Shown here: piece by piece, positions 24,520 to 35,879 of the stretch
How the letters are laid out: every line of letters begins with the position of its first letter
Numbering within the stretch: the stretch's first letter is position 1
Origin: Rhizophagus irregularis
Taxonomy: Eukaryota; Glomeromycota; Glomeromycetes; Glomerales; Glomeraceae
Direction: 5' to 3'
DNA length: 64,000 nucleotides
NCBI RefSeq assembly: GCF_026210795.1
Contig: NC_089432.1
Location: 4,402,001-4,466,000 of the forward strand
Program-made: the position numbers and the translations under genes
The notes under the pieces: generated by a model
The model's database searches: none
What the model was told of the DNA's origin: nothing
The model's input: only the letters and a program-made list of their open reading frames with translations

Positions 24520-25822
24520 AGAGAAGTGAGTTTGATATTACCTGAATTAGTTATATTGGATTTCAAAGTTATTGAAATTGATTGATTTTACATACATCTT
24601 CATGATATTTTCCGCACAAATTCCTGTATAACGAAAATTTCATCCTGATAATATACGCAAAATGGTACGTAGTATTTTGGAATTAACTTACGTATATTAG
24701 AATATAGAACCCATAGGAAGGATAGTAAAAGGAGCAACAGATTGAATTTTAGCACTAGAATAAGAGATTTTTTGTAGTCAAATTCGATTCTTTTTACTAT
24801 TTTTCTTAATTTAGATTTTTATTCCGAAATATGTATGTTAATTTTAGTTAGATCTAAATTTTTTGTTAGTTTTACTTTTATTTTTATTTTATGTTTATTT
24901 TTCTGGGATACAAAAAAAATGCGAAGTTAAATTTATGACAGTCAAGCAAATTGATATTTATAGTTATACTCTAAAACAATATATTCGGCATAACCTGTCA
25001 CATTTCGGACGTGCCTGAAAACAATTCACACTATATGAAAAATTTTTAGATTGGATTATCACTAAAAAAAAAAATAAATTTACAATTATTAATTATTCAT
25101 TTTATGAGCCATACAATGAAAAAATCATTTTGCAAATTTAATAATATCAATTTCATATTATATACTAGTGTCATATTATTAGCTACAAAAAACTAATAAA
25201 ATTATAAATCAAAATGACAATGTAAAAAATGAAAAACTTTTAATTGTCTCATTTGGTTTCAGTAAATCCATTGCTGTATCACAATTATTATTTAATTAAT
25301 GCATGATATCAACTACTAAGAGAATCTTTTTAAAAATAAATTCATTGATAAATTATTATGAAACAAATTGTGCTTGAATTTTATTCAGCTATGATTATTC
25401 AGCCGAATAATATTACCAAATGAAATGACACATTTTAACAAGAAATTAAATTATTCTGGTGATATAAAAACTACACGAAAAATTTATATATACAATGCAC
25501 CAAAGATATAGTACAGTTCAAACATTTTTCATTTATCAATGAACATGACAATTGCCAAACTACGTTTTATTGAATTGCAAATGAATTAATTAATTCATTT
25601 TCTATAAATATTAAACAATGACTAATTTGAATAGATTAAAATACAGTATCACATACATAAATAACTTTTAATAAATACAAAAATATAAATTTCTTTATAA
25701 AATGAATAAATGAAAAATGATCCCACTAACTACCATGTATAAGAATGATTATATAAATTAAGTACTAATTTTTAATAAACTTCAGTTTTCACGTTTAACA
25801 ATCTCATAATTTTAATGAATTT
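24520..25822. other. K6-K5 intergenic
   Basis: The K5 distal upstream region and the K6 3' flank. The last ~350 bp (including a TACAATGCACCAAAGATATAG phrase) recur beside the other minus-strand kinase genes. No gene seen. Confidence 0.4.
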
Positions 25823-28083
25823 TTATAATTTTTGAAGTATTTCTAATCTATTTTGTGCAGTTTTATGTCCTTGTTTAGCAGCTTTCCTATACCAATGTAT
25901 TGCTTTGTCTATATCTATTGTAATTCCTTTTCCAAATTCATACATAAGACCAAGATTATATTGTGCTATCATTTCTCCTAAATTTGCAGCATTTTGATAT
26001 AATTCAAATGCTTTTAGCTCGTCAATTTTAGTTCCAATACCTTTTTCATAACAATATCCTAACATGGTCATTCCGCTTGAATAACCCCCTTCAGCTGATT
26101 GCTTAGACAATTCGAAGGTTTTATTATCATCTTTATCAACCCCATTTCCATTTAAATAACAAAGACTAAGATTACACATAGCCATTATATTTCCATTATT
26201 TGCAGCTCTTTCATACCAATAAATAGCCTTTTTTATATCTTTATTAATACCTATTCCGTTTTCATAACAGTAATAACCAATACCTAATTGTCCGCGTGCA
26301 AAATTTTTATTAGCTACTTTTTCAAAGTATTCAAAAACTAATTTTTCATCTTTTGTAGTTCCAGTTCCATGTAGATAACAATCACCAACAAAATAATGTG
26401 CTAATATATGATCTTGATTTGATGCATTAATAAATAAATTGAAAGATTTTTCATGATCTTTATTTGTTGCAATTCCAAAGCGATTAAAATATCCAAATAA
26501 AAAAACTGAATTTGAACTATTTTGATTATTTGATAACCAATTATATATTTCTTCTGAATAAGTGTTATAATTATTAAAATATTCAATAACTTTTCCTTTT
26601 ATTAATTTCCATTCAATTCCTTTATTTGATAATTTATAAATAAAATCATTTATTTCATCAATTATTCTATTAAAACCTTCTTCAGCTGAAATATTTTCTT
26701 GTTTACTTAAAACTATCATAGGATCAATTTCTTTTGTAATCATTTTATTAAAATTTTGAATAAGTTGAGATAATTCTTCTTGAGATTCTAAACCATTAAT
26801 ACTTAAAGAAGCCTTATTAAATTCTTGTTTATCTAGTGATTGAAGATTATTTGCTATAGCATCTGTTTTTGTAATCATCTCTTTTAACCAGTCAACTACT
26901 TGATGTATATTTGGCCGATTATCTGGTTCACCATCCCAACACCCTAAATAATAATGTAATTTAAGATTAGGTAAAATAATATTTAGTAATTAAATTTGAA
27001 TTTTACTTACCGGTATAGATTTTTACATAATTTTCAGGTGTATCAGGAACAACTGTTTCTCTTAAACCTTGTAAAATTTTTAAAGCTAAATCAACATCAT
27101 ATTGTTTACCTTCAACATAAAATGGAGGTTGTCCACTGGATAGTTTCCATAATAATACTCCAACACTGCAAACATCGCTTTTTTCATTTAATAAGTAAAT
27201 TTGTGTTTCTTGGTTATTATTATTTCTTTTCCAATTAAAAATTTTTGGATCAACATAAGGAACCATCCCAAATAAGTTGGATTGAACATTTGATGACGCT
27301 CCGATTCTTTTTGATAATCCAATATCCGCCAATTTGACCTTGTTTTGATGAACTAATATATTACCAGAATGCTATTAAAAAGTTATATATAAACTTAGTA
27401 ATGCAAATGCAATAATATTATAAACAATAATTGAAGAAAATAAATAGATTACCAAGTCACGATGGACAATTCTTTCGTTATGTAAGCATGACACAGCGCA
27501 AGCTAACTGGTATGCCATAATATATTTATCATTCCATGTAAGTTTATCCAGATAGCTTCGAAGATTACCATTATTAGCATATTCCATTACCAACTTATAA
27601 TTATTATTATCATGATATTCTAAAGAACGAAAGAAAATAATCAATTTTTATGAATAAAATACGTATATTATATTAGTAATTAAAGTATCATTATAATACC
27701 TGTTGATTCAAATTTTGTTATTCCATAGCAATGAATAATATTATCATGATAATCAACTTCACGTTGGTTTTTTAACTAAATAAATTCAAATTTTAATAAA
27801 TAAATACTATAATTATAAAAAGAAAAATTTTTTTATTTAAAATTACCTCACGAATAATTTCCTTAATGGTGATATTATCAAGATTAAAAAAAGATTTTAC
27901 CGCAAAGCATTTCTCTAAATTTTTCCAATTTGTGCGGTATACTTTTCCGAAATTTCCGGTACCAAAATTATTAAATTCTTTATATTCATAATATTTTATA
28001 TGTTCTTTATCAATAACTTCTTCAATCCAATTATTCCATTCATTTTTATTCTCGATATCTTGCATTTTGATATTATCAGACAT
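25823..28083 (-). CDS. TKL kinase-Sel1 repeat protein K6, with altered kinase motifs
   Basis: Exons on the minus strand: 28083-27847, 27775-27700, 27619-27453, 27371-27011, 26943-25823. The sum is 1962 nt, 653 aa, same phases as K5. Start is [12 protein letters not shown]. Compared with K5 the frame is kept but several conserved kinase positions are changed. Three residues (QEI) before the glycine loop are deleted and the loop reads GTGNFG. Four residues are missing in exon 3. DFG reads ADIG, and the C-lobe LLWEIS reads LLWKLS. The AVK lysine and HRDL are kept. The Sel1 region of about seven repeats is intact and close to K5. The kinase may be weakened or a pseudokinase; the metal-binding Asp of DxG remains, so activity cannot be excluded. 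Confidence 0.9.
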
Positions 28084-28253
28084 ATTGAATAGTAATAATT
28101 TGACAGAAAGGTGTTAAAACGATAAGTTTGAACGATCAAAGTTATTAAAAGAAAAAAAAATTTTTTTTTACTATACAAGTATTTTCTATGCAATTTAATT
28201 TCCGAAAGTCGTACAGTGTCACTGTCACAAACAAATGTCAATCACTTGGTTTT

Positions 28254-28271
28254 AGCCGCAGTACCGCAGTA
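28254..28271 (-). promoter_or_regulatory. TACTGCGGTACTGCGGCT motif upstream of K6
   Basis: Exact doubled motif on the gene strand, 171 bp before the ATG at 28083, within the conserved flank also containing GTTAAC and GTGACACTGTACGAC. A further half copy TACTGCGA lies at 28280-28273. Confidence 0.55.
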
Positions 28272-28319
28272 ATCGCAGTATTTATACATTACAAAGTGAA
28301 AAGTTAACTTGTTTTTAGA

Positions 28320-30470
28320 AAAAAATAGAACCATAATCCATATTTTATGAGGATAAAGTAGTATTACAAGTCCAGGTAAATTAATTTTCAATTATATGTA
28401 AGTTTATTGTCCATGAATTAATCAACATGAACATTTTAATAGGACGGAGTTGATAAAATAATTTTAAATTCATATAGTGTCATATTATTAGATACAATAA
28501 ATCTGATTTAGCTGATTTATAAAATTATAAAAATGACTTTTAATTTTCTCATTTAAAAAGTTATAAAGTAGTAATTTAGCAAATATATATGAAATTTAAT
28601 TAATTCAAGATAAGTAATTTTTTCAGATCTTATATGTAGAATTTTTGTAATATTTCTATCAATTTATCAACCAGCTTATGATGCAGTGCACAAGCCTAAC
28701 TATATCGATCATTTGGATGGCTGTAGCGTTGTATGACAAAGATTAACGTAAAGCAGTTCCTTGATATCCAACAAGGAAATCAAATTATGAGAACAAATTG
28801 CTTGATATAATTTAAACATTTTCGAGTAGAGCATTAAAAGTCTATACAACTATTAATTTTTATGGCTATTAAATGTTTAAATATTCAGTATGAATAACTA
28901 TGATTATACGTTATTCACATAAATTCATGCAGATTTAACATATTTTGGTCGGTTGTCTCATATTACAATAATAAAATTATTGATATTTTACCATGGCCCA
29001 TCAAATCTACTATGTAAAAACATTTGTCATTTTCATAGTTAATTCATTTATTTACAAATATTTCTATAAACAAATATAAGGACTTAAAAAGTGGTGTGCT
29101 TAATTTTTAGTAAAATTTTAGATTTTTTCACAACTTATCAGGTTAAAATCTTTACTTTCTAATTCCATTATTGCATCAATATCTTTAGAATTAAAATTAA
29201 TTGATACTTTATTGTTTTCAGAAATAATACTAATTTCTGAATTACTTAATCATTCATCTAGTACATATTTTCAACATTCTATTTAATAAATAAATATCAG
29301 CTTAGATTATAAAAAAAATAAAAATCATATATATATTTATAATAATAACTGAAAGAAAAACGAATTTACCATTTGTGTTTGATTGGGATAAGATTTTCAC
29401 CTATATTACTGAGAATATCAAAACATTTTTAAAAGATCAATTATTGTTTCAAAATCAAAAGGTAATAAAAAGTATTATGCCATGTTACCCACGTAGTTTA
29501 AAAAACTTCTTAATAACAATCATGCATTAAAATATTTTTGGGATGCTAAATAAATATTTTTTATTAAGATATTTTATATTAAATATATAATAATAAATTT
29601 AATAACTAATTTATAATGTATATCCTTTGATAAGACAGATAAGAGTAGTAATCATACAGAGAATATTTCCTTTCTTCTCATTTTCCTTATTTTCATTTCT
29701 CTGTTCTTCTGTCAGAACATTTGCATATCATGAGCATTCATTATTTACCTGTTGTGAAAAGGGAAATTGATTTTGAGTAGTAGTTCGAGGATAAAGATTT
29801 ATTGAAATTTTTAAATATTCTGAATTTACCATAACATTACTTTTATTTAGATATTACAACAAATTTAGAATAAGCTGCTATGATATGATGATCGCCAACT
29901 CCAATGCCTATTTCTACTGTTATACCATCAAATACTCCTACAGCAGACATTATAATTAAATACAAAAAATGTTTCAAATATAAGATTAGTGATAAAATTA
30001 TATTAGTGATATTAATAATACGGTAATTGTTAGTTTCCACGTGGTTTAATACAAAATCCTATTACCAAAGAAGAATGAAAAAATGGAAAAATTATATGAC
30101 CAAAAGAGGACTGGAAAGATTTTCTCTATTTATCATATGATACATATTGGACTTATCGGGCAAGTATTAATTTTACATTTTGAGAAGTCTTCGTGATAAC
30201 TGAAGCTAAGTGCTATTTGTGAAAAAGGAAAATACGCATCAGAACAAACTTTGGGTAAAATTCAAAATGTCATTAATAATATAAGTTATATATTTATATC
30301 ATCCATATTCTTAAACTTAACTAACTTTCTAAACTGTTATTTAGTTTAAAACCGATTTTCCAACATTTCCTATTGACTTTGTTTTGCAAAAAATGACTGA
30401 AGATATCGTTGGAAATTAGGGTAATTATTTAGTACGTTATTATTATGTACAATTTTATCTGATATTAATA
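28320..30470. other. Mostly gene-less, scattered coding debris
   Basis: AT-rich. Short protein-like pieces occur without a continuous frame. One is a minus piece near 29110-29280 (NKVSINFNSKDIDAIMELES). Another is a plus piece near 29370-29460 (FDWDKIFTYITENIKTFLKD). A third is a minus piece at 29843-29955 (GVFDGITVEIGIGVGDHHII). They probably belong to decayed repeated genes or elements; none could be assigned. Confidence 0.35.
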
Positions 30471-30479
30471 TAAATTTTA

Positions 30480-33004
30480 TAGCTGAAACTGAACACAAGA
30501 GAAAAGTTAAAGAAGCTCATTTACAAGGTATTGATCCACCTTCCAAATGAAAAAATATCACTCCCCTAATCTAAAACTCAAGAAAACAAGGCCAAATTCA
30601 TGAGCACCAATTCCTGATAAATCATCATCAAGTATTGATATTAATGTCCAATTGTCCTCACCCGAAGTTATTAAGGAGAAATCTGCATCAATTCCTTCTA
30701 AATAATTATTGAAGCATCTTCAAATGTAATTCTTACTGAAAGAAGAGCTGATGTTCAATTAGTAACTTCACAAATACAAGAGGATTCAAGAAATTCTGGT
30801 AAATTTATTTTTTGTTAGTGTTTATAATATTTATAATATTACAATTTATAATTTAATAAATATAGGAGGCAATAAAAGTTCAACTATAATGACGAGATCA
30901 AGTTTAACAAAAGAAAAAAACAACTAATAACCAAATTGCTACTCGCAAGAATCAAAGAAAGCAAAAAGATAGAATATTATTATTCATATACTCATAGATA
31001 AGTACTTTCAGATAATATCTAGAAAATATAAATATAAATAAAAAGTACTTGTAATCTGTAATATTCAATAAAATTTTTTTCTGAGTACTTTCGGATAATA
31101 TATATTGTAAAACATCTGACAATATTCCGGTTATATTCATAAAATTTACCGAGCAATTTTGGGTAAAATCTGTAATTATCATTCTGAAAAATGATCACTT
31201 TCCGTAGTAAAATCGGATAATAAAAATTGGAAAATTTTCGGAATACATAAACCAGATAAAATCGGAATACATCCAAAAAAAATTTTTTATAGGGTTAACT
31301 ATTGAACAAACTTAAAGAAGTCCTTAATCAACCCAATCCTCAAAATTTTAGAATTAGAACCAATTTTAACTAAAGGTGTAAAAGGCACGTAAGAAAATGT
31401 CATTAGAACCATTATAGCCTAGAGAAAGAATACAGAGAATTACAGATTGTGATAAGCAACCTTAGAAAATATAGAGAACCAGTTGAATGTTTTAAACATT
31501 CTGCTATTACTTATCATTTCCAATATAATTGTAATAAATCAAAATGTACAAAAATGTGGATCATGGGGACATAGCAAAGAAATGTGCAATGATAAATTAT
31601 ATTATTGGAATTGTATAAATGTGATGGAAAAATTGTAAAAGACAAAGATCAGAAGCCCAAGCAAGGCAACCACTATTGCACTTGTCAAAAACCAGTCATC
31701 TTTTATGATGCTTATAGCAATTATAATATCAGAAAATTGAGATGTAATGAATGTTATAAAAGGAATAACAGCAACAAAAGACAACATTCCCCAGATACTG
31801 ATGAAGGAAATAAGAAACCCAAATTCAACATACCAGAAGCAGAAGATCCAATGGAAGAAATGGAATTAAACCCACAAAAACTCAACAAAGGAAAGAAAAA
31901 AATATAATATTCTAAAGTTAAATGCATGAATTGTAGTAGAGAAAAAAGTACTACTAATTATATTAATAGTTTAGGCATTTGTCCAAAATGTGATGAAAAA
32001 AGAGTGAGATTAGAGTTAACAGGAAGTACATCCTGTATAAAATCTTGTACAATTTGTCAATTAAGAATGAATGGCTTTGAATCAAGGTCATCAGAAGCCA
32101 TAGTTTGTGGAGAAGAATATAATAGTGTATTAACTATTATGAATATGGTACATAAAGATAAATCAGGAAAACTCCAACCTCAGTTGATACAAGAAAAATT
32201 AAGGATCTGGATAAACAAGTTTGGATATGATTCAGAAGATGAAAATGAGAGCAAGATAAATTTAATAAAATATTTGAAAAGATACAAAAATATCTTAATG
32301 AAGAATTTAAGGAGAAGTTGTTCGTTGAATACACAAAGAAAAAATCAAAAATGTTTTAGATAACATAGTTCCTTTAAAGATAACAAGCAAATATGATAAC
32401 TGAACACATACTAAAAGAAAGTAATTTAACCCAAACTGAACCCATTAAAACTATTGATGATACCATTGAATGAACTGAAGAGATTAAACAATCATAAGAA
32501 TTGAATAGAGAATTTACATGGCCAGAAGGAGAGACTATAGAAGACCCCATCTTTGAAAGAAATGAAATTCAAGAAGTAAATTCTATTGATAATAGAATAA
32601 TTGAACTTTAGAGTCATATTGCAAAATTAGAAAATGAAAATGAAATAAAAAATCAATTAAATGAAGGATTAAGAGGACAATTAAAGGAAACCCAAACTCA
32701 ACTTAGTGAAACTGCAAGAAGATGCAATTAAAATGCAATTATGGTAATGGATGCCCAAGAATGGATAAAATATTTCAAAATTAAATATGAAAGAAGGAAC
32801 AAGCATGTAAATGAGTTGGGTAATATTTTGTTAACAAAATATGTTTAACAAAACTAATGATTTAAAAGATAAAATAGAAGAGTTAGAATAAGAAATAACT
32901 TTTGAAAATGAAATATTTAATCAAATAATAGAACTTAACATGACAATTAGCTCAGATATAAATATAGAATCTTTCATGGAAAACATAGAACTTTTAAAAT
33001 GTTA
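30480..33004 (+). pseudogene. Decayed zinc-knuckle / zinc-ribbon / coiled-coil protein gene(s)
   Basis: A long plus-strand coding relic broken by many stops and shifts. Near 31480-31600 it encodes NLRKYREPVECFKHSAITYH followed by a zinc-knuckle-like C-x2-C-x3-GH-x4-C (CGSWGHSKEMC, with a 1-nt shift). At 31605-31907 comes a KCDGK...HYCTCQKPV...LRCNECYKR segment, then a Ser/Asp/Lys-rich tail. At 31926-32363 a 145-aa ORF contains KCMNCSREKSTTNY...GICPKC, a C-x2-C...C-x2-C zinc ribbon, then CIKSC..C and a Glu-rich tail. At 32500-33004 fragments are coiled-coil-like (E-, N-, L-, Q-rich). Upstream bits (30480-30960) are Ser/Lys-rich. The order suggests one or more nucleic-acid-binding proteins of a repeated cassette, gag-like in style. 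I do not recognise the exact family. Confidence 0.55.
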
Positions 33005-33620
33005 ATTAATTTTCTTTTATAAATAGAGCCCAATTTTACAACCCCAAAACTCAAATTTTAAAATGAAACTAAAATATGTGAAAATAAAAGATAACTGGCA
33101 TTTTAATTCTTATACTAAAAACCCAAACCTTGAATTTAAATATTTTACAGATAACAAAGTGATGTTACTTAAATTAGGAGAAGAAACTAAAGAAATTTTA
33201 TTAAAACAAATTAATAAGAAGATCCAACTCATCTTAATAATAATCGATGGAGTAGATGGTGTAAAAAAAACTACTATAGTAAATAATATAATTAAGAAAA
33301 TTGAAGCCCAAAACCTTAAGATTATTTTTAATACTTTCAAGAGAAGAAGAGGTGATAATAAATTATTTGAAACCCATCCATTAAATATGAATAGTAGATG
33401 TTTCATAAAAAAGTAGTTGAACAAATTAATAAGAGATTAGTAATATATACTAATGAAGATATAATTATAGTAGTTAAATCTAAAGTTCCAAATGGGTCAG
33501 GTCAGGTTAGGTTATATCAGATTATCTGTTTGACCTGACCTGAACTGAAACCTGAAAATTTTCAGGATTTTTATTAAAATATCAAAAAAAATGGTACAAA
33601 ACATTTTTTTTGAAAATATT

Positions 33621-34705
33621 GCAACTTACTTTTTTTATATAAAATCAATATAAAAAAAGCGAATTCCGATGTAACTCTAAATATCAAGATAATCATGTGA
33701 TTGGAAGAATAACTACCTGAAGGATGAATAATATACCGAATGGAATATGGATAAACATTCAGCCAATGGAAGAATATTTAACCAAAATAATTAGAAAATA
33801 CATTATTATAGTTGTACAATAGTTAGTAATATTTATTTATAGTTCAGTTATGAACTATGAAGTAAGTATGGGGACACACCGTCTTATTATACCGGATATA
33901 GGTCTGTGATAGATTTAGTCACAATCATCTCACGTGTGAATTTTGACGCGTCCTTGATAATTATTTATATTATTAGATTAGTTATTATTAGTTTAGTATA
34001 AATAGATTATTATCACATTAATGAAATGATATAATATTAGGAGGACTTTGACAATTTAATTTATGGAATGGACAAATTATGGATAATACCAAATTATGAT
34101 AAACAGTTTGAACAAAGTCATGGAAGATGATAAATTGTAATGGAAAATGATAAATTGTAATGGAAGATGATAAATTGTAATGGAAAATGATAAATTGTAA
34201 TGGAAAATGATAAATTGTAATGGAAATGATAAATTACAAATGGAAATGTTAAGTTTTAAATGGATAATCAAGAGATAATCAATTTATCGCAGTAACTTGA
34301 AAAAATATTTAAGATCAAGGTTTTGGAGTTAATTGAACGATACCAAGTTTCGACTTGGAATTGGGAATAATATTGGGGATTTAGGAAAATATAATGATAA
34401 TTAATAATTGTATTAGTTATTAATATAGAGTTACTAATATGGCTTCATATTAGAAAATGTTTATTAATTGATAAAATTAATATTTGAAATAAAAATTAAT
34501 AAAACAAAATAATGAAGTTATGAAAGCATTAAGGGAAATTATCGCAGTTTGAAATTTTGAATAAATTAAAATGATAAAATCTAAACCAAGCAAGGAGATA
34601 TATTTATAAATGTTAGGATTTCGTCTATCAGTATGTGGCAGGTGCCAGTGACACTGATACCGCAATTCACTTTTTATATATAAAATCAATATAAAAAAGT
34701 GAATT
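33621..34705. repeat. Pair of 44-bp near-palindromic direct repeats bracketing 1.0 kb
   Basis: Copies at 33621-33664 and 34662-34705 match at most positions. Each is itself nearly palindromic, with arms AATTCACTTTTT and AAAAAAGTGAATT around TATATAAAATCAATATA. The 997 bp between contain a TATA-like TAGTATAAATAGA (33994-34006), a GC-richer patch (33866-33950) and the 20-bp minisatellite. It could be an insertion that duplicated the palindrome, or recombination between palindromes. Confidence 0.6.
34121..34250. repeat. 20-bp minisatellite TGGAARATGATAAATTGTAA
   Basis: Five units of exactly 20 bp begin at 34121, 34141, 34161, 34181 and 34201, followed by two shorter, diverged units. Only the R position (A/G) varies among the first five. 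No spacer variation, so not a CRISPR array. Confidence 0.85.
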
Positions 34706-34892
34706 ATAATACCATCACTTATATTATATAAATCATAGTTTCAGGTCAACAGGTTATTCAGGTTATATTGATGTTACAACCTGAACTGATGCTAAATTGC
34801 AATTGCTAAACCTGATCTGATAAATTCAGGTCAACCTGTCAGGTTACCTGAATTTGGTCAACCTGTTCGGAACTCTAGTTAAATCTCCATAC

Positions 34893-35433
34893 TAGGGATG
34901 GCAATGGTCGGTCATGGTCAGTCATCGGTCAGTTATAACCTATCAGGAACCTTTGACCGACTGACTGACCGTTTGACCGACCATTTGACCGATCTAACCA
35001 CTGACCACTTTCGCAATATTTTTGGTTAAAAAAGTTTGCAAAAACTTTTTTATTAAATTTAAATTTCTATTTTTATTTAAAAATATTGCAAAACATTTTT
35101 TTTATTAGATTACTTATTAAAAAACATTTTCACAACATTTTTTGTTAAATCAATTAAAAATGTTTGCGAAACCTTTTTTTATGAAATACTTAATAAAACG
35201 TTTTCGCAACATTTTCTATTAAAATAATTAAAACCTGTTTGCAAAAAAATTTCATATTAAAAGACATTTCGCAAATATTTTCAGGATCTGTTAAACAGTC
35301 AGTCAAACAGTCAGTTAAATGGTCAGTCAGACCGGTCAGTCAAACGGTCAGTCAGAGGTCTTTGACTGACCGATATTGGTCACGGACATGACCGGTCATA
35401 ACCAGTTAATGACCATGACCGTTGCCATCCCTA
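34893..35433. mobile_element. hAT-like MITE, TAGGGATGGCAA ends
   Basis: Ends are inverted: TAGGGATGGCAATGGTC on the left and TAGGGATGGCAACGGTC read from the right. It is flanked by a perfect 8-bp duplication CTCCATAC at 34885-34892 and 35434-35441. The interior is packed with GGTCAGTCA/TGACTGACC repeats on both strands near the ends, and tracts like AAAAATGTTTGCGAAACC in the centre. No ORF. The target is the same exon as the 33482 element. Confidence 0.9.
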
Positions 35434-35879
35434 CTCCATACTGTGAATATTTCTATCAAAAAACAAGTAGTTTTCAATAAAACCTTTTAAAAATTTTAGA
35501 ATGGAACAAGAAATTTTCAAATATAAAGATATAATTTATAATGTAATACTTATATTTCCAGAAAATGATGCACGTTGGAAAAATTATATAGGAAGAGAGC
35601 TTGATGGAGGACATAAATCATCATATGATGATACACTTAAAGAAAACAAATATATTGAAGTGGTCAAACATTTTTATAAATTAACATAAGTAAATCCTTT
35701 TTTCCAGGTTGTCAGTTGTCGATCATCACAAATATTACTCACTAGCAAAGAAAGGCCTAAAAATATATTATAATGCCCATTTAAAACTAAATGATTATCT
35801 TTATTCAGTTGGTTAATAGTTGAAAGGACCTTGAAAGGTTTGTCATGTAGAATAATAGAAATCAATTTAAAATTAATAA

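Larger units (their letters stand above)
33482..34875. mobile_element. 1.4-kb inverted-repeat element with 11-bp target duplication
   Basis: Flanked by the perfect 11-bp direct repeat TAGTTAAATCT at 33471-33481 and 34876-34886. Ends are related in inverted orientation: AAAGTTCCAAATGGGTCAGG on the left, GAGTTCCGAACAGGTTGACC from the right. Subterminal regions are full of CAGGTCAGGTT-type repeats on both sides. There is no ORF of note. Duplication length fits Mutator-like or related elements. The interior contains a 1.0-kb block bracketed by 44-bp palindromic repeats, probably a later insertion. Confidence 0.75.
33063..35689 (+). pseudogene. Thymidylate-kinase-like P-loop protein gene, split by two transposons
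   Basis: The first part (33063 to about 33481) has the N-terminal KLKYVKIKDNWHFN and a P-loop region LIIIDGVDGVKKTTIV, then KIIFNTFKRRRGDN, which resembles thymidylate/deoxynucleoside kinases. The Walker A motif is off by one key residue: GVDGVKKTT instead of the GxxGxGKTT form. The frame breaks after NMNSRCFIKK, but coding resemblance goes on to EDIIIVVKS at 33481. There a 1394-bp element, and six bases later a 541-bp hAT MITE, are inserted. Coding resemblance resumes after 35433 with YCEYFYQKTSSF, a stop, then the frame starting MEQEIFKYKDIIYN at 35501 (NDARWKNYIGRE) to 35689. Without the insertions and duplications the VVKS and PYCEYF parts join in frame. The zinc-ribbon relic directly upstream in the same orientation may be part of the same cassette. 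Confidence 0.6.

Noticed and set aside
30960-31294. Complete copy of the CCCTATAAAA element
   Set aside because: Only the right end (TTTTTTATAGGG) is convincing; no left end or TTA duplication was found, so it is treated as a lone or truncated end.
34121-34250. Regular 20-bp repeats resembling a CRISPR array
   Set aside because: There are no unique spacers; units are contiguous head to tail. It is a minisatellite inside a transposon of a eukaryotic genome.
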